DNA from: Lewinellaceae bacterium
GTDB lineage: Bacteria > Bacteroidota > Bacteroidia > Chitinophagales > Saprospiraceae
DNA length: 64,000 nt
Assembly: GCA_020636215.1 (NCBI GenBank)
Contig: JACJYG010000006.1
Coordinates: forward strand, 868,001 to 932,000
Direction of reading: 5' to 3'
Shown here: piece after piece, positions 44,501 to 52,845 of the stretch
Numbering within the stretch: the stretch's first letter is position 1
How the letters are laid out: each line of letters opens with the position of its first letter
Program-made: the position numbers and the translations under genes
The notes under the pieces: model-generated
The model's input: the letters and a program-made list of their open reading frames with translations, nothing else
Told to the model about the DNA's origin: nothing
Database searches by the model: none

Positions 44501-45387
44501 CCTATCGTAGCCAGAATATTACCCAAATAGGTTTCGATGATAGGGGCCAGATAGGCATTAGCCAGTGCTGTCTGGGTTCTTGGAAGCAATTTTATGGAAG
44601 GAGATAATTGGTGGGATAGGGAAATAAAGGGGATGCAGGCATCCTTTAAGGCAATGCCCAGTTGCTTTTCGTGTACGGGGTTGCGGTACGCGTGTAGCAG
44701 GGCAATGGCCACAGCTTGTACTTTACTTTTTTTGAGCTGTTCCACGACGCTGCTGATGGTTTCGGCCGACAATGGCTGAACGATATTGCCCAGGGCATCC
44801 ATCCGTTCCTCGATTTCAATGGCGTATTCATACAGCGGTTGCTGCGCCGGAATGTCCAATTGAAAAAGGTTCGGCCGTTGTTGGGCGCCAATGAGTAGCA
44901 GATCGCCGAAGCCTTTTGTGATTAACAAGGCTACCCGGGCGCCTTTGCGTTCCAAAAGCGCATTGGTGCCTTTGGTTGACCCCAGCCGCATCCGGATAGG
45001 CGGCATCTTGCCCTCCAGAGGGGTCAGCGTAGCGAGGCGTGCCGCCAGAACCGGTGCTTCTTCTCCGGTACTGATTTCGAAGCCGGTGGGCTGGGAAAGC
45101 GGAAGGTCTTCAGATAAACGGAGTATCCCATTCTTTAGCCTGGTGTCAAGCACCTGGACAGTCGACTGTGATTGCCCAAGCAATCGGAAGGTGTAACCCG
45201 AAAAAATATCTTCATTAATGGGCCAGTTATGGCTAATGCGATAGCTTGCCGGGCTGGTTCGATCCAGTAGTCTTCCCCTTAAACAGCTACTGCTGAGCAC
45301 TTTAATCCGCTGGGTTTGCCCCTCCGGGCTGATGGCGATACAATCGGTAAAGGTGCCGCCGGTGTCGATCCAAATCTGCCATTGCAT
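41599..45387 (-). CDS. 5-Oxoprolinase / hydantoinase A-B fusion
   Basis: 1262-residue ATP-dependent hydrolase. The N-terminal half is hydantoinase A-like, with actin-fold phosphate loops (WIDTGGTFTD, about 5-14; VDMGGTSTDTA) and GSTKGTNALLERKGARVALL. The C-terminal half is hydantoinase B-like (SVNIKERLDFSCAILDPDGKL, HLGSLG, ITNHPKYGGSHLPDVTLL, GSGGQGRWHGGDG). Fusion of both halves is the form of eukaryotic-type 5-oxoprolinase (about 1290 residues), which opens 5-oxo-L-proline to glutamate using ATP. Bacterial hydantoinases and acetone carboxylases use separate subunits. ATG 45387 is preferred over TTG 45396. No PxpABC genes are seen. Divergent from the TPR gene. Confidence 0.9.
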   Translation of the reverse strand: MQWQIWIDTGGTFTDCIAISPEGQTQRIKVLSSSCLRGRLLDRTSPASYRISHNWPINEDIFSGYTFRLLGQSQSTVQVLDTRLKNGILRLSEDLPLSQPTGFEISTGEEAPVLAARLATLTPLEGKMPPIRMRLGSTKGTNALLERKGARVALLITKGFGDLLLIGAQQRPNLFQLDIPAQQPLYEYAIEIEERMDALGNIVQPLSAETISSVVEQLKKSKVQAVAIALLHAYRNPVHEKQLGIALKDACIPFISLSHQLSPSIKLLPRTQTALANAYLAPIIETYLGNILATIGAGQQLHVMSSAGGLAGASLFHAKDSLLSGPAGGVVGAATIAQKLGVTQVLTVDMGGTSTDTARYDGQYDYTFTTQVGGVEMSSPCLAIETVAAGGGSICYFDGQRLQVGPESAGADPGPASYGAGGPLAITDVNLLLGKLDPALMGIPINISLARDALRNIRQQVEQATDEPHSEEELLKGFENIANEKMAEAIRRISVAKGFSPADYALLAFGGAGGLHACKIAELLDMDTIILPYDGGLLSAYGIGQAQVERLSEQQVLEPLPVCQPTLSIWMERLAADALGKLAAEGFDTGSLEIRHQWAYLRLQGQDSTLEIPFGNPDLLAATFEEQYTRLFGHYPEGRAIEVESLKVVAATRHPLWKTGEKPAANYQARPQGRMTSTVSGIAFPVFHWDELGPGAEIEGPALLLNPTSTAFLEKGWRLQMHEERNAILHRNKGQKAEGQEWKESVELELFTNRFSAIAEETGAQLQRTAFSVNIKERLDFSCAILDPDGKLLANAPHIPVHLGSLGICARLVLEKLPLGPGDVIITNHPKYGGSHLPDVTLLSGAFTREGQLIGYLINRAHHAEIGGRRPGSMPPDARALAEEGVAIVPTYLAKGGKVDWHGIQKLLTEAAFPTRALPENLADINAALAALKSGEAGLQKLVTVHGLEKVHYYMKQLQATATASLNQALALSFTQNEFAAEEYMDDGRAIKVRITISAGQLHFDFSGAGAPHPHNLNANLAIVHSAVIYVLRLLCKKDIPLNEGLMENVRFTLPESFLNPPFEDDASHCPAVVGGNTEVSQRLVDTLLKAFGLAACSQGTMNNFLFGNARFGYYETIGGGVGAGPGFHGRSAVHQHMTNTRITDPEALEFRYPVRLHRFAIRRGSGGQGRWHGGDGIIREIEFLEPVAMTILSQHRAVQPYGMEGGQSGAVGIQYLIRRDGVREGLEGSDSADVQAGDRLVIETPGGGGWGRAEQGKNIAK

Positions 45388-45508
45388 TGTCCGCAAGTTG
45401 AATAAAACATATATTTGTTGGATACAAAATAACAGTCTGCCTGATATTTGCCGGAGGCAAAGCTGATGAAAATTGTCGGCTCATTGAGAAAAAGTAAAGA
45501 GATGTGTG

Positions 45509-46357
45509 ATGCAAGATCCAACGCCTGAACTGAGAGCACTATTTGAAGAGGCCCGCTTGTACGAGGAACGGCAAGACCACTATAATGCGGTCAAGCTCTA
45601 TAAGCGTATCCTAAAGGAGGCCAGTGACTGGGCTCCGCCTTATGCCTGTCTGGGGCAGATATATAAACTCCGGCAGGAGTGGAAGCCTGCCTTGTATTAC
45701 ACTAAAAAAGCCGTTTCGCTGGACGCTGCCGACCAGGCTTCCTGGTGGAACGTCGGTATTGCGGCAACAGCTCTTAAGAAAAACCGCCTGGCGCGCACCG
45801 TCTGGGCAAAGTTCGGCGTGGAGGGGAAGCGGCAATGGCCGCCCATTTCCATACAACGGGCTTACGAAAAGCAATTTGAGGTCATGTGGGTGGAACGTAG
45901 TGGGCCGGCGCAGGGAATTATCCGGAATATTCCCCATCCCCGCTCCGGCCGCCGGTATGGGGATACCGTTTTATTTGACAATACCATCCGGGGCTATCAC
46001 ACCTCTGAATATTACCGGTTGCCGATCTATGAAGACCTGGGTATCCTGAAGCATTCTATTTTCCGAACCTTTTCCTGCCTGCTTCAATCTCCGGATCGCA
46101 AAGATATTCGGGCTTTACAGCAATTGTGCTGGGAAGAATCGCTGGGGTTCGAGGTGTGGGCTAACGCTGTCCGTGCTTTTTCTTCGCCTCAACTAGGGCC
46201 TCAGCCAGAGTATTTCTCTTTTAAGATGGAACCCGTGCAGGAGCTCCTGGTGGCCATCGCTGCCCCCTCAGAAAGTCAGGCGCTGGCTGTTCTGGAATCC
46301 TGGAAAGTGATCAGCCTGAAAGGCTATTCAGATTTTCAGGGCCATCTCATATCCTGA
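45509..46357 (+). CDS. TPR-domain cytosolic protein
   Basis: 282-residue protein with two or three TPR units at the N-terminus (LFEEARLYEERQDHYNAVKLYKRIL, about 9-33; YACLGQIYKLRQEWKPALYYTKKAV, about 45-69; WWNVGIAATALKKNRLARTVWAKF). A C-terminal domain (about 110-282) that I do not recognise follows. No signal peptide. ATG 45509 is taken; a GTG directly before it is in frame. It is likely co-transcribed with the lipoprotein gene 40 bases downstream. The role is probably protein interaction; partner unknown. Confidence 0.8.
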   Translation: MQDPTPELRALFEEARLYEERQDHYNAVKLYKRILKEASDWAPPYACLGQIYKLRQEWKPALYYTKKAVSLDAADQASWWNVGIAATALKKNRLARTVWAKFGVEGKRQWPPISIQRAYEKQFEVMWVERSGPAQGIIRNIPHPRSGRRYGDTVLFDNTIRGYHTSEYYRLPIYEDLGILKHSIFRTFSCLLQSPDRKDIRALQQLCWEESLGFEVWANAVRAFSSPQLGPQPEYFSFKMEPVQELLVAIAAPSESQALAVLESWKVISLKGYSDFQGHLIS

Positions 46358-46396
46358 AAAGCAAGGTCCTTCTGCTTCGTTATAAAATAAACTTTC

Positions 46397-47059
46397 ATGA
46401 TGAGAAAACTAGTTGCCAACTGTGCTTCATGGGCTTTGATACTGGCCTTGCTTTCCATTACAGCCTGTAGCCCTGGCCCAAAACAACCGTCCGAGGAAGA
46501 ATCGCTTTCCGGAAATCCGTCCGCAGCCAAGGCTCCCGATTTTACCATTGAGCCGGGGAAACGGGTGGGCGGAATTAATGCCACTTCCACGGAAGCAGAT
46601 ATCAAAGTGCTTTACGGAGAAGACCAGGTGGAGTTCCGCTCTGTGTATATTGGCGAAGGAGAATCGCAACCTGGCATTGCCGTTTTCCCTAACACCCCCA
46701 ACGAATTGGAGATTGTATGGGATATTGCCGCCGCTACCGGCACCCCTGAATTCATCAGGGTCAGCCAGGAGGGAGGCGATTGGCATACCGTGCAAGGCGT
46801 AAAGGTTGGCCTTTCTCTGGAAGGCCTGGAACAGATTAATGGGCGCCCTTTCAGCATCTTTGGCTTTGGTTGGGACTATGGCGGCCTGGTGACCGACTGG
46901 CAGGGGGGTAAGCTCGATTCCCACCTGATTATCGCCCTCGTGCCGGCCAAACCGGAGGCCGTTGGGCCAAAAGTTTCCGGCGACCGGGCCTTTTCTTCTG
47001 ATGATCCGAACATCCGCGCTGTAGAGCCCCGGGTGGGGTCAATGGTGATCACTTTTTAG
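46397..47059 (+). CDS. Hypothetical lipoprotein
   Basis: 220-residue lipoprotein: lipobox LLSITAC (Cys24), then a Ser/Glu/Pro-rich linker. The mature domain has a mixed beta pattern (GKRVGGINATSTEADIKVLYGEDQVEFRSVYIG, then VQGVKVGLSLEGLEQINGRPFSIFGFGWDYGG). The opening 'GKRVGGINATSTEADIKVLYG' stretch resembles a known Bacteroidota protein type of unknown function. Cell-envelope location. It sits between the TPR gene and the GntP permease on the same strand with short gaps (40 and 43 bases), so the three may form an operon. Confidence 0.78.
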   Translation: MMRKLVANCASWALILALLSITACSPGPKQPSEEESLSGNPSAAKAPDFTIEPGKRVGGINATSTEADIKVLYGEDQVEFRSVYIGEGESQPGIAVFPNTPNELEIVWDIAAATGTPEFIRVSQEGGDWHTVQGVKVGLSLEGLEQINGRPFSIFGFGWDYGGLVTDWQGGKLDSHLIIALVPAKPEAVGPKVSGDRAFSSDDPNIRAVEPRVGSMVITF

Positions 47060-47102
47060 AAACATGCGAATGCGCGCTGCTTTTCCAAAAAAATAAAAGG
47101 AC

Positions 47103-48437
47103 ATGCTCACCGGGATCCCGCTCCTGCTCCTCATTTTTCTATCCATCGCTTTTATAATAGTAGCCTCTTCTGTTGGGAAAGCACATCCATTTGTGGTGCT
47201 GCTGTTGGCCACTTTTGGTGTTGGACTGGGAGTAGGAATGCCCTTTCCGGAAATTCTGTCCGCCATCAATTCCGGCTTTGGCGGACTGATGGGGTACATC
47301 GGGCTGATCGTGGCTATTGGCAGCATTATCGGCGTAATCCTGGAAAAATCAGGTGCTGCATTGCGCATTGCCGATTTGATTTTGAATGTAGTGGGCAAAA
47401 ACCGGCCGGCACTGGCGATGTCGCTCATCGGCGCCACAGTCAGTATACCGGTTTTCTGCGATAGTGGTTTTATTATTCTTTCCGGACTGAACAATGCATT
47501 GGCAAAGAAAACTGGCGCCAAAAAAGCTACGCTTTCCCTGGCGCTTGCTTCGGGTTTGTACGCGACCCACACCCTGGTGCCCCCCACACCGGGCCCTATT
47601 GCCGCCGCCGGAAATCTCGGCGCATCGGATTATCTCGGAATCGTCATGCTGGTAGGGTTGTTGACCGCCGTTCCCGTCGCCCTGGTGGGGTACTTTTTTG
47701 CGTTGCGAAAAGGCAAAACCATCGAAACGGCCGAGCATGAGATCGAACTGGAGCAGGCGGCAAAGCTACCGGCAGTTGTGCAATCGCTTGCGCCCATTGT
47801 TGTTCCAATCCTGCTCATCGCTGCCGGTTCGACGGCCAGCCTGATGAAATGGGAAGGAGCGTGGGTCAAATGGCTGTTGTTTTTCGGGAATCCGCTCACG
47901 GCGCTGCTCATTGGGATGCTGCTGGCTTTCACCCTTTTCAAGAAGTGGGATCAGGCTCACTTATCGGGTTGGGTAGGGGAGGGCATCCTGCTAGCCGGCC
48001 CAATCCTTATCATCACCGGTGCAGGCGGTGCTTTTGGCGGAGTGTTGAAAGCCACGCCAATTGCCGGGTTAGTGGAAAGCTGGGTGTCCGGCGGTCAATT
48101 TCCCGGCGGCTTTTTTCTTATTATCACCTTCCTGATTGCGGCTTTGCTGAAAACCTCTCAGGGATCCTCAACCAATGCTTTGGTTATTACCTCCTCCATG
48201 CTTGCTCCGCTCGTGGGGACAATGGGCTTCGAGACGCCATTTGAGCTGGCGCTCGTAGTGATGGCCATTGGGGGAGGCGCAATGACGGTTTCCCACGCTA
48301 ACGATAGTTATTTCTGGGTGGTTTCCCAATTTAGCGGCATCGAAATGAAGGACGCCTACCGCAGCTATACCCCGCTGACGGGCTTACAGGGGTTGACTGC
48401 GTTGGGTGTCACGCTGCTGTTGTATGTGCTGGCTTGA
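47103..48437 (+). CDS. GntP-family gluconate/H+ symporter
   Basis: 444-residue membrane protein with 12 or so transmembrane helices. The GntP family features are present: IVASSVGKAHPFVVLLLATFGVGL near the N-terminus, ATVSIPVFCDSGFIIL (about 111-126), THTLVPPTPGPIAAAG and the C-terminal GGGAMTVSHANDSYFWVVSQFSG. Members import gluconate or other sugar acids with protons. No gluconate kinase or Entner-Doudoroff gene lies near, so the actual substrate may be another hydroxy acid. It fits the neighbourhood of hydroxy-acid oxidation (the YdiJ-like gene), which is inference. Convergent with the DUF1080 gene. Confidence 0.92.
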   Translation: MLTGIPLLLLIFLSIAFIIVASSVGKAHPFVVLLLATFGVGLGVGMPFPEILSAINSGFGGLMGYIGLIVAIGSIIGVILEKSGAALRIADLILNVVGKNRPALAMSLIGATVSIPVFCDSGFIILSGLNNALAKKTGAKKATLSLALASGLYATHTLVPPTPGPIAAAGNLGASDYLGIVMLVGLLTAVPVALVGYFFALRKGKTIETAEHEIELEQAAKLPAVVQSLAPIVVPILLIAAGSTASLMKWEGAWVKWLLFFGNPLTALLIGMLLAFTLFKKWDQAHLSGWVGEGILLAGPILIITGAGGAFGGVLKATPIAGLVESWVSGGQFPGGFFLIITFLIAALLKTSQGSSTNALVITSSMLAPLVGTMGFETPFELALVVMAIGGGAMTVSHANDSYFWVVSQFSGIEMKDAYRSYTPLTGLQGLTALGVTLLLYVLA

Positions 48438-48469
48438 GAATAGAACGCAGGCGCTGCTAAGGCCAGGAA

Positions 48470-49843
48470 TCAGAATTCCCGGATCTTAATGCTTCTGAAG
48501 TGCACGGTGTTTCCATGGTCTTGCAGGAGGATGTGCCCCTGGGGCCATTGGCCGAAGTTCGGCCAGTCTTTATACTTGCTGTAGGCCACCAGCGCCCGGA
48601 ATGCTTGCGACCAACGGTCGTATTCCACCACTTTTTCATCATTGAGCCAGTGCTCCACCTTGCCATTCCGGGAGACGATCCGGGCCTTGTTCCAGGCCCC
48701 GATGCCTTTGAACTGTTTGTCTCTGCCAGGCACGGAAAGATTCTCGGCGGCGATCAGGTCATAGAGGGAAGCAACCGTCCGGTTGCCTTTGATGCCCAAT
48801 TTGGCGTCGGGGTGGTTCACATCGTCCAGGATCTGGAATTCGCAGCCGATCGCGGAGCCCTCCGCTTTATTGAGTTCAGGATCTACAAAATATTTGATGC
48901 CGCTGTTGGCGCCTTTGGTGATCATGAATTCGAGTTCCAGTTCAAAATCACTGAATTGATCCACCGTGATAATGTCGCCAGGGCCTGTGGCTTCGCCGCC
49001 GCCGGTAGCCCATACGGTCAGGATACCGTCTTTAATTTCCCAACCCTCTTCAGGAAAGTGGTCGAGCTTGGCGCCTCGCCAGCCATTGGACGTTTGCCCA
49101 TCCCACAGCAACCGCCAGCCGTGGCGTTTTTCCAGCGGAGTGAGTTGGTTGATGAGAAAGCTCAGTTGAGGAACCTGAGGGTCATCTTCCCAGCGGTATT
49201 GTTCGAGGCCTTTAGTGACGATCCGAATGTTTCGCCAGCGCACCTCCTTTCCTGCGAGCTTTTCCTCATCGATGCTGTGTACCTGCAGGGCGATGAAGCC
49301 CTCGGCGGTTTGGTCATCGACAAGCCGGGCGCATTGCACCTCATTGACCCAGGTTTTCAGGTCGTTGCCGATGGCTTCCACGTGGTACCGGTTCCATTGG
49401 CCGTTGCGGAAAGCCGCCTGGCCTTTGGGGTTGCGGGCCAGGGGGTAAAGCCAGTCGCGACGGGCTTCGTCGTAAATGCCTCCGCTGAAGGCGCGGGGGG
49501 TGGGGTCGATCTCCACCTGATATCCGTGCACCCTTCCGTTCTGGTAATCAGGAAAACTGTTGCTACGGATCTGTACGCCGGAGTTCAGTTCCGGGTCAAC
49601 CCAGACTTCGAATTCGAGGATGAAATCGGAGTAATGTTTTTTGGTAGCCAAAAAGCTGTTGGGGGTATTGGCTTTGGAGACGCCCACAATGGAACCGTCC
49701 TCGACCCTATAGTCCGCTTTGCCGTTGAGTTGTTCCCAATTGCTGAGGTCTTTGCCATTGAACAGGTTGGCCCAATCGGAGCTTTGGGAAAATGCCCGCT
49801 GAGAAAGCGCCAGAGGAAGTAGAAGCAGGAATAGCTTTTTCAT
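48470..49843 (-). CDS. Secreted protein with two DUF1080 domains
   Basis: 457-residue exported protein with signal peptide (LFLLLLPLALSQRAFSQS). It carries two copies of DUF1080 (3-keto-disaccharide hydrolase-type jelly-roll): LFNGKDLSNWEQLNG to IRIVTKG (about 25-215), and LLWDGQTSNGWRGAK to the C-terminus (about 240-457). Both have the motif pattern FNGKDLxxW and SGVQIRS or SGIKYFV. Family enzymes cleave 3-keto sugars or act as lectin-like domains; both are possible here. No sorting tag is seen, so periplasmic location is likely. Divergent from the T9SS gene, with 149 bases between. Confidence 0.88.
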   Translation of the reverse strand: MKKLFLLLLPLALSQRAFSQSSDWANLFNGKDLSNWEQLNGKADYRVEDGSIVGVSKANTPNSFLATKKHYSDFILEFEVWVDPELNSGVQIRSNSFPDYQNGRVHGYQVEIDPTPRAFSGGIYDEARRDWLYPLARNPKGQAAFRNGQWNRYHVEAIGNDLKTWVNEVQCARLVDDQTAEGFIALQVHSIDEEKLAGKEVRWRNIRIVTKGLEQYRWEDDPQVPQLSFLINQLTPLEKRHGWRLLWDGQTSNGWRGAKLDHFPEEGWEIKDGILTVWATGGGEATGPGDIITVDQFSDFELELEFMITKGANSGIKYFVDPELNKAEGSAIGCEFQILDDVNHPDAKLGIKGNRTVASLYDLIAAENLSVPGRDKQFKGIGAWNKARIVSRNGKVEHWLNDEKVVEYDRWSQAFRALVAYSKYKDWPNFGQWPQGHILLQDHGNTVHFRSIKIREF

Positions 49844-49992
49844 AAAAAACTATTTTGGAAAGGAGAAGGACTAACTCCAAACCTAATACCCCGCTTTTTC
49901 TCCTCCAAGCAATTTTTCTGTTTTTTTGGCCCCTTCCGCCATCTTGTCCCCATTTCCCTCGCTTTTTCTTAATTTTCAGAAAAAAGCAGATC

Positions 49993-51726
49993 ATGGCACA
50001 CCGGCTGTTCTTATCGTATCTTTTCTTTTCTCTTTGGATGACTGGCATTGCCCAGGCCCCTCAGGTGGTAACCCATTTTCCGGAAAACCTGGCCACAAAT
50101 GCCGATCCCTGGACGGAAATCAGCATTACTTTCAACCAGTCCCTGGCCCCTCAAAGCATACATAGCGGCACGGTGAAAGTTTTTGGCCGTTGGTCGGGGC
50201 CCCTGACTGCAACTATTGAGCTTTCCACCGATGAAAAATCCATTATTCTGACGCCGCAAACGCCCTTTATTGCCGGCGAGTGGGTAAGCGTCACCCTGAC
50301 GAAAGACATTCAAAGCACCGGCGGAACGCCAATGGGGCGCGGCTATAGCTGGAACTTTTGGGCTGCTACAGCTCCCGGCAGCCTGCAACAGGTACCGGTG
50401 GATACCATCTATCTGCGCCTGCCGGGCGAAGTATACCTCCAAACCTATGGCGCCTATGCCGGCGACCTCAACAACGACGGCTATTCCGACCTCACCGTTG
50501 TCAATGAAGCCTCCGATGACCTGCGCATTTTGCTCAATGACGGCGCCGGTTCGTATTCGGATTTTACGGTTATCCCCATGGGCAACCTGACGCCCAGCCC
50601 CAACGAGGGCGCCGACTTCAATGGCGATGGCGAGATCGACCTGGCGGTCAGTACGGCTCATGCCGACGAGGTGCGCGTTTTCTTTGGCGATGGGCAGGGC
50701 CATTTCCCGGAAGTGGATGTGTACAACACCGGCGCCGGCGCCCGTGGCCTGGCAGTATTGGATTGCAACAGCGATGGCTTTGATGATATTTTTATCACCA
50801 ACCGCATCAGCGACAACATTACCTTGCTGACCAACTATGGCGACGGCACTTTTCTGGTGCAGGGCCTCAATACCGATGGCGATGGCGAGACGGCCTGTGC
50901 GGTTGCCGACGCCAATAATGATGGCTTTCCCGATGTGTTTATTGGTTCCTACAACAGCAAAGAATTATCGTTGCTTTTGGGCGATGGACAGGGAGGATTT
51001 ACCCTTTCCGATGTTGTCTCCGTCATTGGCCGGCCCTGGATGATCGCTGCGGCAGATCTCAACGGAGACGGTTTTGCGGATGTAGCTTCCGCCAATTCAG
51101 ATGGTAACCGCCTGGCCGTTTCTTTTGGCGACGGCAACGGGCAGCTTTCCCCGCCGGTTCACTATACCAATAGTTATTCGCTTTTCCCTCTGGCCATTGA
51201 CCTGGGGGACCTGGATGGCGATGGCGACCTCGATATCGTGACGAGCAATTATTCCGGCCCGAACTACACCGTTTTTGAGAACGATGGGTTTGGGAGTTTT
51301 TCCCTGGCTGCTGTCTTGTTGGCGCCCGACAAGGCTTCTTGTGCGATCCTTCACGACCGGGACAACGATGGCGACCTCGACATTACCGGCTCAGATGAGG
51401 GGGCGGATGTGCTGGTTTTGTTTGAAAATCAGGGGGCGGTTCCGGCACGGGAGCTCGATGGCGGCTATGCCACTTCTTTCAGGCTGCTGGCTAACCCCTG
51501 CCGGGAGGATTGTATCCTTTGGGTGGAACTTGCGAAGCCTGCTTCCGCCACCGTAGAGGTTTTTAGCGCACAGGGGCAATTCCTGAATCGGCTCCAGGTA
51601 GAGACGCTAGGATATGGGGGGCAACAAATACCACTAAATATCGGGCAACTACCTGCCGGGCTTTACTGGTGCCGCGCCATTGCCGGAGAAGCGCAGTGGA
51701 GTGGCCCTATACTCATTCCAGAGTAA
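49993..51726 (+). CDS. T9SS-secreted FG-GAP/VCBS-repeat protein
   Basis: 577-residue protein. The signal peptide ends near GIAQA (start ATG 49993). An Ig-like Big_5 domain (PENLATNADPWTEISITFNQ, about 19-120) is followed by about eight VCBS/FG-GAP repeats with Ca-binding loops (DLNNDGYSD, DFNGDGEID, DCNSDGFDD, DANNDGFPD, DLNGDGFAD, DLDGDGDLD, DRDNDGDLD). It ends in a type A T9SS sorting domain (QLPAGLYWCRAIAGE...). The repeat architecture is that of integrin-alpha-like propellers, with surface adhesion or substrate binding likely. Unlike the related 18.3-kb gene, this one is intact. Confidence 0.92.
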   Translation: MAHRLFLSYLFFSLWMTGIAQAPQVVTHFPENLATNADPWTEISITFNQSLAPQSIHSGTVKVFGRWSGPLTATIELSTDEKSIILTPQTPFIAGEWVSVTLTKDIQSTGGTPMGRGYSWNFWAATAPGSLQQVPVDTIYLRLPGEVYLQTYGAYAGDLNNDGYSDLTVVNEASDDLRILLNDGAGSYSDFTVIPMGNLTPSPNEGADFNGDGEIDLAVSTAHADEVRVFFGDGQGHFPEVDVYNTGAGARGLAVLDCNSDGFDDIFITNRISDNITLLTNYGDGTFLVQGLNTDGDGETACAVADANNDGFPDVFIGSYNSKELSLLLGDGQGGFTLSDVVSVIGRPWMIAAADLNGDGFADVASANSDGNRLAVSFGDGNGQLSPPVHYTNSYSLFPLAIDLGDLDGDGDLDIVTSNYSGPNYTVFENDGFGSFSLAAVLLAPDKASCAILHDRDNDGDLDITGSDEGADVLVLFENQGAVPARELDGGYATSFRLLANPCREDCILWVELAKPASATVEVFSAQGQFLNRLQVETLGYGGQQIPLNIGQLPAGLYWCRAIAGEAQWSGPILIPE

Positions 51727-51817
51727 CATCCGCCATCCAACCGGCAGAAAAAAGGAAACTATTCCCGGAAACATTTTGGGAACGAATAGTATAAATCAGT
51801 ATTTTTAAGCAGTCTTA

Positions 51818-51978
51818 GAAGCTGTTTGAATTTAGTCCTTCAGTTTTATTATGCCTCTTTTTCCGCCACTCTGCGGCTTTTTTTCGCCCCGTACCTATGG
51901 GTACGAGGCTCAAAAAGAGCCTTGATTGAAGAAAAAATAGCCTATAATAAATTCTAAAAACCAAATTCAAACAGCTTC
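51818..51978. mobile_element. MITE-like element with TTA duplication
   Basis: 161 bases with perfect 16-base terminal inverted repeats GAAGCTGTTTGAATTT (51818-51833) and complement (51963-51978), flanked by a TTA on each side (51815-51817, 51979-51981). No transposase ORF. The 3-bp TNA-type duplication fits IS5-group (IS1031-like) transposases acting in trans. A small hairpin CCGC/GCGG with T-run (about 51857-51878) lies inside and could stop transcription from the left. Confidence 0.7.
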
Positions 51979-52003
51979 TTAAAAACCTCAAAAATATTAT
52001 CTA

Positions 52004-52780
52004 ATGAACGAGAACCAGCAAAAAAAGCTACAGGAAGTACTCGATTACGGGTATCAGTTCCATTTTGGAGACTACATCAGTAAAGGATTTGAGCTTTTCC
52101 AGAAGAACGTCGGCGGATTTATCGGTTATGCCTTTGTGGCAGGTATGATCATTATGGTGTGCAATTTCATACCCATTATTGGCCCTATTGCCGGTGGACT
52201 TTTCCTTACGCCGGCGCTTACCGTGGGTGCTTATTTGGTGGCGCACAAGCTGAATAAGGGAGAAAGTACTGAATTTGGCGATTTTTTCAAGGGATTTGAA
52301 TTTATCGGGCCATTGGCGGCGGCTACTTTTGTCATGATGCTTATCATCATTGCCAGTCTGATCCCTATGTTTATTGCCTGGGGGACGTCCGGTTTTTTCT
52401 CCTGGATTATCGATGCCCAATCGGACCCGCTTGGCGTGGGCGAACCGCCACACTTCCCTCTGTGGTCCATAGTTTTTATTATTCCAGCCATCTATCTGAG
52501 TATCGCCTATGGCTGGGCGACTATGTTCATTGCATTTTATAAGATGGGCTTCTGGGAAGCACTGGAAATGAGCCGCAAACTGATCACGAAACAGTGGTTT
52601 ATTATATTCCTTTATTCCCTCGTGTTGGGGCTGCTGGCTTCCGTTGGCATCATACTGCTGCTGGTCGGTATTCTGGTTACCTATCCCATCATGTTGTGTT
52701 CGCAGTATGCTGCTTTTGCGGATGTGACGCGCCTGATGGAAGAAGAGGAAAGTGATATTGTGGACCATTTGGTAGAATAA
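52004..52780 (+). CDS. Multi-pass membrane protein of unknown function
   Basis: 258-residue protein with about five or six membrane helices (for example GYAFVAGMIIMVCNFIPIIGPIAGGLF, ATFVMMLIIIASLIPMFIAW, IFLYSLVLGLLASVGIILLLVGILV). The layout (amphipathic N-terminus YISKGFELFQKNVGGF, then C-terminal YPIMLCSQYAAFADV) resembles the DUF975/glycerophosphoryl-diester-phosphodiesterase membrane-domain type found in Bacteroidota, without any enzymatic domain. Function unknown. It starts 23 bases after the MITE's right flank, so that element may now lie in its promoter. Confidence 0.8.
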   Translation: MNENQQKKLQEVLDYGYQFHFGDYISKGFELFQKNVGGFIGYAFVAGMIIMVCNFIPIIGPIAGGLFLTPALTVGAYLVAHKLNKGESTEFGDFFKGFEFIGPLAAATFVMMLIIIASLIPMFIAWGTSGFFSWIIDAQSDPLGVGEPPHFPLWSIVFIIPAIYLSIAYGWATMFIAFYKMGFWEALEMSRKLITKQWFIIFLYSLVLGLLASVGIILLLVGILVTYPIMLCSQYAAFADVTRLMEEEESDIVDHLVE

Positions 52781-52787
52781 GGAAACG

Positions 52788-52845
52788 GAGCGCCTGTAAT
52801 AGAGTAGTCCTTGCGCTATATCCTTTTACAGGCGCTCAGTTTTTT
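52788..52845 (+). terminator. Terminator of the 52.0-kb membrane protein gene
   Basis: A 12-base stem GAGCGCCTGTAA / TTACAGGCGCTC (52788-52799, 52826-52837), with AGTTTTTTG following. The right arm overlaps the end of the convergent VWA gene. Confidence 0.75.
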
